NCBI RefSeq assembly: GCF_026341825.1
Contig: NZ_JAPENY010000002.1
Coordinates: 1,769,001 to 1,833,000, forward strand
Reading direction: 5' to 3'
Length of the DNA: 64,000 nucleotides
Source of the DNA: Streptomyces sp. NBC_00620
Lineage (GTDB): Bacteria > Actinomycetota > Actinomycetes > Streptomycetales > Streptomycetaceae
Shown here one piece after another: positions 33,690-43,000 of the stretch. The translations under genes and the position numbers were made by a program. How positions within the stretch are numbered: the first letter of the stretch is position 1; each line of letters starts with the position of its first letter. The notes beneath the pieces were generated by a model, which saw only the letters and a list, made by a program, of their open reading frames with translations, ran no database searches and was not told the DNA's origin.

Positions 33690-33719
33690 AAGGTAGGGGG
33701 AGTTGCCGAAAGTTGTCAA
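33690..33719 (-). promoter_or_regulatory. Promoter of the NRPS operon
   Basis: On the minus strand TTGACA (33719-33714) and TACCTT (33695-33690) are separated by 18 bp, a good housekeeping-sigma promoter. Transcription would start near 33683, giving a leader of about 57 nt before the malic enzyme ATG. The -35 lies inside a TTGCC-N7-GTCAA element shared with the regulator promoter. Confidence 0.7.
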
Positions 33720-33739
33720 TGCTTGCCAGATGCCGTGAC
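33703..33739. promoter_or_regulatory. Operator-like double site at the NRPS operon promoter
   Basis: TTGCC-N7-GTCAA at 33703-33719 differs at one base from the TTGCC-N7-GGCAA consensus seen twice upstream of the XRE-TPR gene. A second TTGCC begins exactly 20 bp later (33723-33727), with a weak right half (GTGAC at 33735-33739). The first site covers the -35 box. Confidence 0.6.
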
Positions 33740-33840
33740 CTGCGATTACCGTTCCACTGCACCAGTGACCCCAGGGGGTGCCCGCTGCGGGACGGCGGGT
33801 GGTGTGGTCCTGAAAGTGACGTGAGATAGAGAGTGAACAA

Positions 33841-34002
33841 GTGAAGACTGTTCTGCCTGTGGCGGCGGGTTTCGGCCTTTCCGTCCTTCTGGCCCTTGTG
33901 GCTGTTCAGCTCGGTAGTGCCGAGGTCGGCCAGGTCTCCGCGGAGGGTTCCTCGGTGGTCGTCGAGGCGGCGTCCGCGTACGGCAACATCGACTGGCCCT
34001 AG
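33841..34002 (+). CDS. Small signal-sequence peptide, candidate pheromone precursor
   Basis: GTG 33841 has a GAGAG Shine-Dalgarno 7 nt upstream, and the frame runs 53 codons to TAG. The product starts with Lys2, has a hydrophobic stretch LPVAAGFGLSVLLALVAVQL (residues 5-24), a small acidic and Ser-rich middle part and the C-terminus SAYGNIDWP. There are no cysteines and no lasso or lanthipeptide partner enzymes. This design (short exported precursor, distinct C-terminal tail) matches the pheromone genes that accompany RRNPP-type receptors, and the next gene, same strand and 104 bp on, encodes an XRE-TPR protein. It lies divergent from the NRPS operon. A simple membrane microprotein is the alternative. 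Confidence 0.6.
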   Translation: MKTVLPVAAGFGLSVLLALVAVQLGSAEVGQVSAEGSSVVVEAASAYGNIDWP

Positions 34003-34031
34003 CACCGGCCGAGTGAGGGTGCTACCCCTGG

Positions 34032-34076
34032 TACAATCGTTGCCTTATTCCGGCAATGTTTGCCAGGGGTTGGCAA
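34032..34076 (+). promoter_or_regulatory. Regulator promoter -10 and paired TTGCC-N7-GGCAA operators
   Basis: TACAAT at 34032-34037 is a good -10; the -35 is poor, suggesting activation. Immediately downstream are TTGCC-N7-GGCAA at 34040-34056 and again at 34060-34076, start to start exactly 20 bp. The second extends to TTGCCA/TGGCAA. Two helical turns of spacing suggest cooperative dimers and autoregulation. Confidence 0.65.
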
Positions 34077-34106
34077 CCCTCCGGGCCGGACAAGTGCGAA
34101 GATTTC

Positions 34107-35366
34107 ATGAGGTGGTGGCAGCGGATGCTGGAGCAGCCTGAATTCGGCCGACGCTTGCGCCAGCTGAGGCGACAACTGGGCAAGTCGCAGGCGGATCTCA
34201 CCGGCCCCGGAATGTCCGCCGCCTACCTCTCCAGGCTGGAGTCCGGAGCTCGGCCGCCCACGCAGCGAGCCATCGAGTACCTCGTGGACCGACTGGGAGT
34301 TCAGGCCGAGTCGTTCGACGTGCCGCCCGATTCCGACCTGGCGGACATCCTCGCCGCGAGCTTCACGGTCTTCGACAAGGAGCGTGACGCCGAGATGCGA
34401 ACCATGCTCCAGAACGTCCTCGACGAGGCCGTGGACGTCGACCCGCAGACCCGCTGGCAGGCTCTCTCCCAGCTCGCGCGGTTGCACGGGGCGCTCGGCG
34501 ACTACGAGGACGAGCGTGATGTGCTCCAGGAGATGAGGGATCTCAGCGACGTCATGGAGCGCCCGCTGCTCAGGGTGCATTCACGGATCAGGTTCGCTCG
34601 GACGGTCCGCAACCTGGGTGACGCGGAGTCGGCCAGGCAAGGGGTACGCGAGGCTCTCGAGCTGAGCGAACGGCATCGCCTTCATGTGCCTGCCACCGAA
34701 CTGCTGCGCAGCAAGCTCCTGTTGGCCTCGGTCGAAGCCGAACTGGGCAACCTCGCGGAGGCGGTCCGGCAGAGTTCCGACGTGATCGACTCGCTCCCGC
34801 GTACCGAAGGCGCGCTCGCCGCGGAGTCCTTCTGGGTCGCGGCGACGGTCCAAACGCGTCTCGGCCACTACGAGCAGGCCACTGCGCAGCTCCAGCGGGC
34901 CCTGGCCGCACTCGACAGCCGCGAGGACCTGACGCTGTGGATGCGACTGCGGCTGGCGGCGGCGTCTCTCGCACTGCAGGCCGGTCCTCCCCGGATCGAG
35001 GAGGCCGATGCCTGTCTGCGGGCCGTCGAGCCCGCTCTCGGTCTGGCCGGCACCCCTCGACACCATCACGAGTATCTGTTTCTGCGGGCCCAACTCGCTT
35101 TCCAGAAGGGCGAAACGGGCGAGGCGTGCGAGTTGTGCCGGCGCGCGGAGGAAGGCCTCGAGCTGCTTTCCTACCGTGACCGCATCCGGCTCGAGGTGCT
35201 CCGCGGGCTGCTCGACGCCGCCGCCGGAAACGAGGGCGCTCTGCCACGGGTGCGGAGTCTCGCCGCGCAGGTCCAGCAGGCGGGAATGCTCGATCTCGCC
35301 GCGGAGGTGTGGCGCGCAGTGGCCGAGGCCCCCGCGTCGCCGGCCGAGTCTCCGGGAAGTGTGTGA
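34107..35366 (+). CDS. XRE-family regulator with TPR repeats (RRNPP-like receptor)
   Basis: The start is taken at 34107 (MRWWQRMLEQPEFG). An ATG at 34056 falls inside the operator, and one at 34125 is also possible. The product has about 419 residues. An N-terminal XRE helix-turn-helix spans about 10-70: FGRRLRQLRRQLGKSQADLT, then MSAAYLSRLESGARPPTQRA and IEYLVDRLGVQ. The remaining 340 residues are alpha-helical TPR-like repeats (QALSQLARLHGALGDYEDER, AAESFWVAATVQTRLGHYEQ, LRAQLAFQKGETGEACELCR). This HTH-plus-TPR architecture is that of peptide-responsive RRNPP regulators and also of other Streptomyces TPR regulators. The preceding peptide gene and the shared operator spacing with the NRPS promoter make it the likely controller of the cluster. 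Confidence 0.85.
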   Translation: MRWWQRMLEQPEFGRRLRQLRRQLGKSQADLTGPGMSAAYLSRLESGARPPTQRAIEYLVDRLGVQAESFDVPPDSDLADILAASFTVFDKERDAEMRTMLQNVLDEAVDVDPQTRWQALSQLARLHGALGDYEDERDVLQEMRDLSDVMERPLLRVHSRIRFARTVRNLGDAESARQGVREALELSERHRLHVPATELLRSKLLLASVEAELGNLAEAVRQSSDVIDSLPRTEGALAAESFWVAATVQTRLGHYEQATAQLQRALAALDSREDLTLWMRLRLAAASLALQAGPPRIEEADACLRAVEPALGLAGTPRHHHEYLFLRAQLAFQKGETGEACELCRRAEEGLELLSYRDRIRLEVLRGLLDAAAGNEGALPRVRSLAAQVQQAGMLDLAAEVWRAVAEAPASPAESPGSV

Positions 35367-35377
35367 ACGGCGACCGT

Positions 35378-35399
35378 CTGCCCGCCTGCCGGCGGGCAG
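35378..35399. terminator. Bidirectional hairpin terminator
   Basis: CTGCCCGCC (35378-35386), loop TGCC, GGCGGGCAG (35391-35399): a perfect 9-bp G+C-rich stem. It lies 12 nt after the XRE-TPR stop and 18 nt after the stop of the convergent amidase gene, so it separates the NRPS region from the eCIS operon. Confidence 0.8.
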
Positions 35400-35417
35400 A
35401 TCGCGCGCTCTCCGCCG

Positions 35418-36305
35418 TTACGACGCCGGTACCTTCAGCTTCTCCCAACTGACCTTCCCCGGAATTCCGTCCGCGTCCTTGCCCTTGAAGCCCAGCTTGT
35501 GCTGCCAGGCCGTGTAGGACTTGCGGTCCGCGTCCGTCCAGTTGGGGCTCGGGCCATCCTCGTAACGGCCGCAGCCCTCGGCGACCAGGCGCTTGCCCAT
35601 GGCGGTGATCAGCGGGTCGTGGCGGCCGACCTGGAAGAAACCGGCGCCGGGGAACGGCTCGTACGAGGGCTTGGGCTGCGGCTTGGGGTCGGGGCTCGAG
35701 CCACCGCTCGGCCTGCCCTTCAGACGGTCCCCGATACGGGAGCGCATACCGTCCATCGTGAAACCGCGCGGGTCCTGTTTGCCCGGCTGCCACTCCTTGT
35801 GGCCGATGACGGAACGCTCGCTCCAGCCGTAGTGGCGGCAGATCGCGGCCGAGACCTTCTCGATGGCTTCCTTCTGCGCCTCGGGCCAAGGGTCCTTGCC
35901 GTTGCCGAGGTTGACGCACTCGAAGCCGTAGAAGTGGCGGTTGCCGTCGGTGTCGGCCTCGTTGTCCGGCGGCAGCTTCGTCTCGTTGACGACGGCGCGC
36001 AGGACGTCGCCGTCGCCGAGGCCCGCGTGGTTGGCGCGGCCGTTGCCGACCAGGTGGACGTGGCCCTTCTTGTCGATCACGCCGTGGCACAGCGGGCCGG
36101 GCAGGGCCGAGTAGCCGTTGTAGCAGAGGGACACGGACGAGTCGGTGCCCGAGGTGACGGTGTGGTGGATCATCACGCCGTTCATCGGGCCCCACGGACC
36201 CTTCGAAATGCGGTTGTGCGTACGCCAGTTGCGTACCTCGTGGACCGTCACGCCCTCCGCGCGCAGGATCTCCACCAGTTTGGACGCACTCATCGGCTTG
36301 GCCAT
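35418..36305 (-). CDS. eCIS-linked N-acetylmuramoyl-L-alanine amidase (PGRP/amidase_2) with PG-binding domain
   Basis: ATG 36305 overlaps the previous stop (TGATG); 295 residues, no signal peptide. Amidase_2 fold at about 15-195: likely zinc ligands His47/His48 in GVMIHHTVTSG, His169 in VIGHKEWQPGKQDPRGF and Asp178, plus Glu129 in YGFECVNLGNG. A Pro/Lys linker (about 200-218) leads to a C-terminal peptidoglycan-binding module common in Streptomyces lysins (GRHDPLITAMGKRLVAEGCG, then DADRKSYTAWQHKLGF and DGIPGKVSWEKLKVP). As the last gene of the injection-system operon it may be a cargo or baseplate lysin, or may free particles by cell lysis. Confidence 0.88.
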   Translation of the reverse strand: MAKPMSASKLVEILRAEGVTVHEVRNWRTHNRISKGPWGPMNGVMIHHTVTSGTDSSVSLCYNGYSALPGPLCHGVIDKKGHVHLVGNGRANHAGLGDGDVLRAVVNETKLPPDNEADTDGNRHFYGFECVNLGNGKDPWPEAQKEAIEKVSAAICRHYGWSERSVIGHKEWQPGKQDPRGFTMDGMRSRIGDRLKGRPSGGSSPDPKPQPKPSYEPFPGAGFFQVGRHDPLITAMGKRLVAEGCGRYEDGPSPNWTDADRKSYTAWQHKLGFKGKDADGIPGKVSWEKLKVPAS

Positions 36306-37864
36306 CACTTGCCTCCTTCCGCTGCGGCTTCCGCCTCTGCCGTGGTCTGGGAGCGCGGATTGGGCGCGTCGACGGCCTCCGCCGTGGATTCCTCCTCCGC
36401 CGCGAGCGCCTCCGCGGCGAGCGCGGCCTCGTCCGCGGCCGGGATGCTGTGCGCGAGCGTGGTGAAAGCGAGCCGCAGGTCGACGGGAGCGTCCTCGCCC
36501 TTCACCAGGGCCAGCGGCGCGAAGTGCCGGGCGATGCCCGCGGGGGCCTGGAGCAGCGGCTTTCGCGCGTCGTTCACGGGCCACTCGACGCTGCCGGTCG
36601 CGGTGCGGGCCGGGATGATCCAGTGGTCGCCGGTGCGATAGTTGCCGCCCTTGGCGAAGTACACCTCGACGCCGTCCTCGAGGGGCAGCCATTCGCCCTC
36701 CTCGACGCGGATCGCCCCGTCCCGCAGTCCGGCTGTGCGGCCCTTGCGCTTGGGGCCCGCCTGGTGGTCCCAGCGGCGCAGGAACGGGTGCAGGTGGGGC
36801 AGCCGTCCGACGCCGGGCTCCGGTTCGGCGGACAGCCGCACCCGGCGGCCCGGCAGGTCCAGCTCCTCGACCCGCAGCAGGGGGAGTGCCTCCAGGCGGG
36901 AGGCGTACGCGGTGTCGGTGAACTCCACCTGGTCGCCGACGTCGAGATCTAGCTTGTCGTCCTGGCCGAGCGAGGCCAACTGCACCCAGGTGCCGTCCAG
37001 TTCGTCGACCGGGAAGACGACCGAGCCGTTCTCGCGCGACCACTTGAACGTGGCGTCGGCGACCGGTCCCCCGGCGTGCACCTCCACCCGGTAGAGCTGG
37101 TTCTCCGGGCCGCGGTAGCGGGCATCCGGCTTGACCAGGCACGGGTCCTCGTCCGCGTGGTCGGGCCGCTGGGCGCGGGCCGCGAGGTTGGCGGAAGGGG
37201 CACTCCGGTCACGCGCCCACTGGGTGAACTTGGCGCTCACCTGCTCCTTGGTGGGGTCGGCCTCCTCCACGCCGAGCGCGGCGAGGGTCAGCGGCAGGAC
37301 CTGCCAGACCACCTTCGAGCGTGCCGCCGTGTCCGGCATCGCCGAGCCGAGCGCCACCTCGCGCAGCGCCGGGTCCTCCGCAGCGGTGACCGCGCGCTCC
37401 CACACCGACAGATAGACCACGAAGGGAGCCTGGGCGGGTGAAGGCAGCCGGTCGCCCGGCTTCTCCGGGTCACGGAAGCCGTCCGGCTGGTCCCAGTACG
37501 TCCAGAACGCGGGCGGCACCACGGCCTCCGCGTCATCGTCCGCGGCGTCCTCGTCCGGCACCGGCACGCCGGGCGCGGGCCGGTCCGCGTCGCACAGGAT
37601 TCCGTCGACGTAGTAGCGGCCGCCGTAGATGTTGAGGGTGTCGATGTCGTGCTTGCCGCCCACGTACTGGATGCGGAAGCCCGCGGCGTCGCGCGGCCCG
37701 CCGTGCCGGCCTATGAGGTCGGCGGCGAGCGTGCGCGCCCGGTGGAGTTCGATCGCGGTCTGCTCATTGGCGTCGGCGTCGAGCTGGACGCGGCCCTGCT
37801 GGGCGATGACCGCGGAATAGTGCCGCTCCGGACGGAACGTGGAGCGGGAGAGATCGGCGTGCAT
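36305..37864 (-). CDS. DUF6519-type eCIS structural protein
   Basis: The 519-residue protein begins MHADLSRSTFRPERHYSAVI and continues QQGRVQLDADANEQTAIELH. This N-terminus is characteristic of DUF6519 proteins found in actinobacterial phage-tail-like clusters. The interior is beta-rich (YRVEVHAGGPVADATFKWSR then ENGSVVFPVDEL), which suggests a surface-exposed fibre or baseplate decoration. The C-terminus is Ala/Glu-rich. It is coupled to the amidase gene by a 1-nt stop/start overlap and separated from the tail protein gene by 72 bp. Its exact place in the particle is unknown. Confidence 0.78.
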   Translation of the reverse strand: MHADLSRSTFRPERHYSAVIAQQGRVQLDADANEQTAIELHRARTLAADLIGRHGGPRDAAGFRIQYVGGKHDIDTLNIYGGRYYVDGILCDADRPAPGVPVPDEDAADDDAEAVVPPAFWTYWDQPDGFRDPEKPGDRLPSPAQAPFVVYLSVWERAVTAAEDPALREVALGSAMPDTAARSKVVWQVLPLTLAALGVEEADPTKEQVSAKFTQWARDRSAPSANLAARAQRPDHADEDPCLVKPDARYRGPENQLYRVEVHAGGPVADATFKWSRENGSVVFPVDELDGTWVQLASLGQDDKLDLDVGDQVEFTDTAYASRLEALPLLRVEELDLPGRRVRLSAEPEPGVGRLPHLHPFLRRWDHQAGPKRKGRTAGLRDGAIRVEEGEWLPLEDGVEVYFAKGGNYRTGDHWIIPARTATGSVEWPVNDARKPLLQAPAGIARHFAPLALVKGEDAPVDLRLAFTTLAHSIPAADEAALAAEALAAEEESTAEAVDAPNPRSQTTAEAEAAAEGGK

Positions 37865-37936
37865 GAAGGGAGTCCCCCTGGTTCAGATGTGTGCGGGTGA
37901 GTCGGTTGTCGCGGTCGGATCAGGTCACGTATCGGC

Positions 37937-40081
37937 TCAGGTCACGTAGAAGATCCCGGCGTCCGTGCCCGCGGGCGTGTACTGCGCGAGCCGCGCCCGC
38001 AGGCTGTCCTCGCGCTGCGGCCGGTACAGGTCGTGGAAGGCGCCCATCTCGGCGCCGTCCTGCGCGCCGCGCCGGATCTCCTGGGCGCAGCGGTCCGCCA
38101 ACTGCCCGTACCAGGGCGTCCCGTAGCGCTCGGACGTGAACAGCGGCCGCACGCGCGCGGCCTCGCCGCGACCGGCCAGGTCCGGCTGGCAGCGGTACCT
38201 GCGCGGCGTACGCGAGCCGGCCGGGACGTACGAGAAGCGCATGCACCCGATGCCGCGCCGCGCCACGTGGAGCCGGCCGGTGAAGATGGAGTCCTCCGCG
38301 ATCTCCACCGCGTGCGTGTGCACCTCGCCGATGACCGTGGTGCGGTGGGCGTGCAGGACGGCGTGGGCGTGCCGGCAGTCCGGGGCGGACAGGGCCGGGC
38401 GATCGCTCGCGGTGGCGTCCAGGACGCTGTCGCGGATGTGGATGTCGAGCGGTTCCTCGGACACCTCGTCGCCGATGACCTCGATCGTGCCGAGGATGCT
38501 GTCCTCGATCTGCAGGCACGCAGTGGTGCGTTCCAGGACGAAGCTCGGCTCCTGCGGGGAGTGCGGCTCGCACTCGGGCTCCAGGGACCAGCCGGGCACG
38601 AGCGTCGAGTGGCGTAGGACGACCGCGCCCATCGGGCCCGTCACATTGATGCCGCGTCCGGCGACGAGCAGTCCGTCGAGGACGATCCGCGGACGCTCGC
38701 CCGGCTCGCAATCCTCGGACACGGCACGGATGTTGAGCGCGTCCGGACGGTTGCTGTACCAGTCGAGGAGGCGGATCACCGGGCGGGTGCCCTCCGCCGC
38801 ACGTACTTCGAGGCGGTCGCCGGGGTCGAGATCGAAGTCCAACTGCTCCTGGTACGCGCCGCTGTGGGTGATCTCGATGACGCCCTCGGGCCCGCAGGTC
38901 CCGGACCGCCGGTCGTGCTGCCAGGCCCGGTACGCGTCCATGATCTGCCGGTACGTCTGCCCGGGACCGACCCGGTAGAACGCGGCGTCCGGGCGCGCCG
39001 TGCGGTCCCGCGCGTACTCGCCGCCGCCCATGTCGGCGCCGAACGCGTAGTGGTGGTCCACCCAGACGCCCTGCCTGGGCGCCGACCGTGCCCCGAACGC
39101 GATCCGCCCGAGCTCCGGATCGACCGCGACCTGTCCGCGCCCCGGCCGGTAGCGCCAGTCCGACAGGTCGGCCACCACGATGTCCGACGGCGGCACCGGC
39201 TTGTCCTCGCCGTCGCGGCGGATGACGAAACTCTTGCCGGGTCCGTAGTAGTCGGCGAGCCGGTCGTGCAGTTGGCGGCGCCGGATGAACGCCGGGACGT
39301 TGTCGATCGTCGCGATGTGCGTCGCCGACGGCTCCGGGACCGGCTTGGTGACCAGCGGGCTGTCGTTGCCGAGGATCGAGAAGGTGTAGAGGTTGCGGGC
39401 CCGGTCGATGCAGTACGCGGGGGAGGACGTCAGCGAATGCGCCTTCAGCCGCCAGACGAAGAGGCCGACTCCGGCCGGGGTCGAACCTCCTTGCCTACGA
39501 CGGGAGTTGGCGCTCCGGACGTCCACCGAGCGGGCCACCGTCCCGAAGGCGGAGCCCGCCAGGTCGAGCGCTGAGCCGTCCCGTAGATCGGCGAGCCGCC
39601 CGCGTCGCTCACGGCCCGCACTCCCGGACCCGTACAGCTTGACCGGCTGCTGGTGCGAGACGAGCCGCGACAGCTCGACCGCCCGCGACGGCCACTCGGC
39701 AACCTGCTCGCAGAGCTCTTCGAGCAGGTGCAGCGTGCCCTTGCGGCGCAGGTTCGCGACCGTGGCGGCCACATCGCGGCGCGGCGCGATCGCCTCCGTC
39801 AGCGCGGCCGAACTCCCGCCCCGCAGACCGTTGGTGAGGACCCGTTCGTAACCGGGCAGCGTCCGATAGCCGACCAGGTCGCCGAGGTACGGCAGCACCC
39901 AGGGCGCCGCCGTCTCCACGAACAGGTCCTCATAACTCTGCTCGACCCCATTGCGTACGACATCGATCTGCTCGGCCATCACCGCAAGCAGGGCGCGCAG
40001 CGGCTCGCCCTCGTCGGTGTCCCTGAGGCGGTGCCACTGGGGGAGCAGTTGAGCGAGCCCGTCCGGCTCCCTGGACATCAC
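37937..40081 (-). CDS. eCIS tail/baseplate protein (tail protein I-like N-terminus)
   Basis: The 714-residue protein starts with the phage tail protein I-like region: LAQLLPQWHRLRDTDEGEPL, then LRALLAVMAEQIDVVRNGVE and PWVLPYLGDLVGYRTLPGYE. This is typical of the outer wedge component (Afp12-like) of contractile systems. The C-terminal two-thirds is beta-rich and includes a right-handed beta-helix-like segment (SVLDATASDRPALSAPDCRH and similar), so it may carry fibre-like surfaces. The start ATG at 40081 overlaps the stop of the upstream baseplate gene. It probably links the wedge to receptor-binding parts. Confidence 0.78.
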   Translation of the reverse strand: MMSREPDGLAQLLPQWHRLRDTDEGEPLRALLAVMAEQIDVVRNGVEQSYEDLFVETAAPWVLPYLGDLVGYRTLPGYERVLTNGLRGGSSAALTEAIAPRRDVAATVANLRRKGTLHLLEELCEQVAEWPSRAVELSRLVSHQQPVKLYGSGSAGRERRGRLADLRDGSALDLAGSAFGTVARSVDVRSANSRRRQGGSTPAGVGLFVWRLKAHSLTSSPAYCIDRARNLYTFSILGNDSPLVTKPVPEPSATHIATIDNVPAFIRRRQLHDRLADYYGPGKSFVIRRDGEDKPVPPSDIVVADLSDWRYRPGRGQVAVDPELGRIAFGARSAPRQGVWVDHHYAFGADMGGGEYARDRTARPDAAFYRVGPGQTYRQIMDAYRAWQHDRRSGTCGPEGVIEITHSGAYQEQLDFDLDPGDRLEVRAAEGTRPVIRLLDWYSNRPDALNIRAVSEDCEPGERPRIVLDGLLVAGRGINVTGPMGAVVLRHSTLVPGWSLEPECEPHSPQEPSFVLERTTACLQIEDSILGTIEVIGDEVSEEPLDIHIRDSVLDATASDRPALSAPDCRHAHAVLHAHRTTVIGEVHTHAVEIAEDSIFTGRLHVARRGIGCMRFSYVPAGSRTPRRYRCQPDLAGRGEAARVRPLFTSERYGTPWYGQLADRCAQEIRRGAQDGAEMGAFHDLYRPQREDSLRARLAQYTPAGTDAGIFYVT

Positions 40082-43000
40082 TTGACCTCCGTCAGAATCA
40101 GGGTGTCCGCGGCCTTCGGCGTCAGCAGCGCGAGCTGCGCCGGGCGGATGCCGCGGAAGACGAACACCGAACGGCCCTTGACGAGGCGCCGGGTATCGGT
40201 GATGTCGGGGTTGAGGCGCAGGAGTTCGGCGAGCGGAACGCCGTGCCGGGCACAGATCGCCGACAGGGTCTCGCCGTCCTTCTCGCGCACGGTGTGGATC
40301 TTCTCGTCGTACGTCGCCTCGCGCGCCGGGACCGAGGACCTAGGCTCGCCGGGTGTGCCGAGCAGGCGCGTCAACTCCTGTGCGGTGGCGCCCGCGACGG
40401 CGGACGCGGAGATCCCGGTGAAGACATCGACGTCCATGTAGTCGACGCCCGGTACCGAATGCGCTGTCGCCAGGACCTCCGAGAGGCGGGCCGGGTGTCC
40501 CAACTCCCGCCCCTCGTAGCCGAGTCGGCGCAACAGGGCCCCTCGAAGGCGGGGTTCGACGACCTCCCAGGTGTGGTCGGCCGCGAGCTTCACCTTCGCG
40601 GCTATCAGCAGCAGCACGAGCTCGCGCACGTCCACCCGGACGGGCAGCCGGGGATCGCCGTACTCGGTGAGCGAGCCACGCAGGGCGCGCAGTACGTCGG
40701 CGTCTTCGGCGATCGGAACATCATCCGTGCCCGCGACCGTCACGTGCAGCACACGCCGTCGCCCGTCGAAGAGTTCGCGCGCCGCGGCCCGGCCGATCCC
40801 GGCGCGGGAGCGCGCGAAGTCCTCGTAGTCGGGCACGGACACCAGGCGGTCCAGGGCTGCCACGGACAGGGGGACCGTGCGCCTGGTCAGTGCGGGACCG
40901 TCCGCGTCGGCGCCGCCCGTCGCCGGGCGCGGATTGGTCACCGCGGTGACGCCGAGCGGCCGGGTCAGTGCCTGTGTGACGCGTTGCGCGGCCACGTTCG
41001 CCGCCTTGCCGGTGCCGAAGCGGTAGCGGGCGCGTACGTTCTCGTGACCGCTGGACAGGCGCGCGCCGTGCACACCGTCGCCGAACGTCACCGTCGTACG
41101 ACCGTCGCCGGTGGTGCCCGTGATGTAGACCCGGTCGCGCGGCCCGCGCCCCGCGAGGCTGTCGACCGCGTGCCAGAGCAGCCCGTCGACCCGGACCTCC
41201 AGGACGGGCGTGGCGCCCAGCGGAGTGTCCGACGCCATCCAGGTGAGCGGCGACTGCCACAGGGTGAACGTCTGGTTCGTGCGGTCGGCGTCGCCGCTGC
41301 CGATCGGCTCGTCCCGGCCCTCGCCGTGCGTCGCCTCCACCACGTTGCCGAGGATCTTCACCGTCTCGCGCCGGTAGCGGTGTGCGAGATCGGCGGTCAG
41401 CGTCAGCTTCGTGTGGACGTGGTCGCCCGGGAGTTGGGGGTCGAGCGAGGGTTCGGCTGCCGCGATCACCGCGACCTCGGTGGCCTCGACGCCGACGGTG
41501 CCGGGGATGTCGCCGCGCAGTCCGCTGACGATCAGGGTGCGGCCGGGCCGCAACCCGTCGTACAGCTCGGCGAGTTCGAGTTCGTTGCCGTACACGTCCT
41601 CGGCGAGCGGTTCGTCCGCCGTGCGCAGCGGCTCACCCGCCGCGTGCACGGTGGTGTCGCGAATGTGCGAGAGCAGTACGTCCTTGTCGTCCAACCACGG
41701 GTCGGCAAGGACGAGTTCGGTGCCGCGGCCGGTGATGCCGTAGTTGGTGTACGCGGCTGTGCGCACGGCCGTGACCTTCGTGGTGACGAGCTTGAACTTC
41801 TTGTCGCCGGGGTGTGCGTCGTCGTCGCCCTTGGCGGGCCGCTCGATCGCGACCCAGCTGCCGACGGTGATGCCGTCGTACACGGTGTCCAGCTGCACCA
41901 CTTGGCGGTCGGCGGGGGCCGGCCTCGTGGCGATGACGACTTCCACGGTGGGGGCGGTGGTGCCGACCGTGTAGCGAAGGGTCACTTCGTACTCGCCATG
42001 GGTGAAGCGCACCGGAACGTTGGGGCTGAGGGGGATCTCCCTGGCCGCGCCGTTGTATATGCCGACGTTGACGACCCCTTCCGCGTCCGGGCGCGACACG
42101 AAGAGCGTGCGCTCGGGCAGGCCCGAGTGGAGGCGGGCGGTGACGCCGGGCTCCTGGGAGTCGGTGGGGCGGCGGCTGAGCCAGTTCAGCTCGCGGTCCT
42201 GGCTGTTGCGGGTGGACAGCTCGACCTGGCCGGGGCCCAGGGGGAAACTCTCCGGCTGCGCGACCGGGAGCGTCCTCGCCCGCTGATCGGAGCTGCCGCC
42301 CTCGATGTACTGGAACTCGGCCGCCTGAGGCACCTTGCCCGCGGGGTCGAACACCACACGCATGCTGGTCAGGACAGCGCCCGTCAGCGGCCAGTCGGTG
42401 GTGCGGATCACCCGGCCGCGGTCGTCCTGGACCGGTTTCAAGGGGGCCGTCGCGCCGAACGGGGTCGCCTTCGCGCGCAGGGCGAGCAGCTCGCGCAGGA
42501 GGTTCGGCGCGGTGGGCGCCGCCGCCTGCCGCCACGCCGGGTAGAGGGCCCCGAGTGCCGGGTCGAGGGTCTTGAGCAGGCGTGCCGTGTCCGCGCCCGG
42601 AGTGGCGGCGAAGGTGCCTGTGCCGGGTGCGGGAGCCTTGCCGCTCAGCGCGGGGAGGAGGGCGGTGAGGGCCGCCAGCGCGGCTTCGTCCGGGCGGGGG
42701 AGCGGGGTGACGGTGGCGGTGCCCTGCTTCGACCGGCTGGCCGATGGGTTCTCCTGCTGGTCTTCCGGTTGGGACGGGGCCAGCTCCCCGGCTCGTTCCG
42801 CGAGTTCGGCCAGCATCGCCTCCAACTGGGCGAACCAGTCGGCCACATCCTCGTACGGTGTCGCCAAAGCCTGCGCCTCGGCGAGACGTGCGAGGGGCTC
42901 GGTGAGAGCGGACATCAGCTGCTCCGGCGACTTCACGCCGTCCAGGCCGTCCCGCAGCGGAGTCAGCACCTGGTCGTCGAAGTCGTCGATCAGACGGCTC

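Noticed and set aside
33627..33719. N-terminal extension of the malic enzyme frame to 33719
   Set aside because: The region contains the operon promoter and operator, and the conserved protein begins at 33626.
33841..34002. Lasso- or lanthipeptide precursor reading of the small peptide
   Set aside because: It has no Cys and no modification or leader-peptidase genes nearby; the hydrophobic N-terminus fits an export signal better than a RiPP leader.
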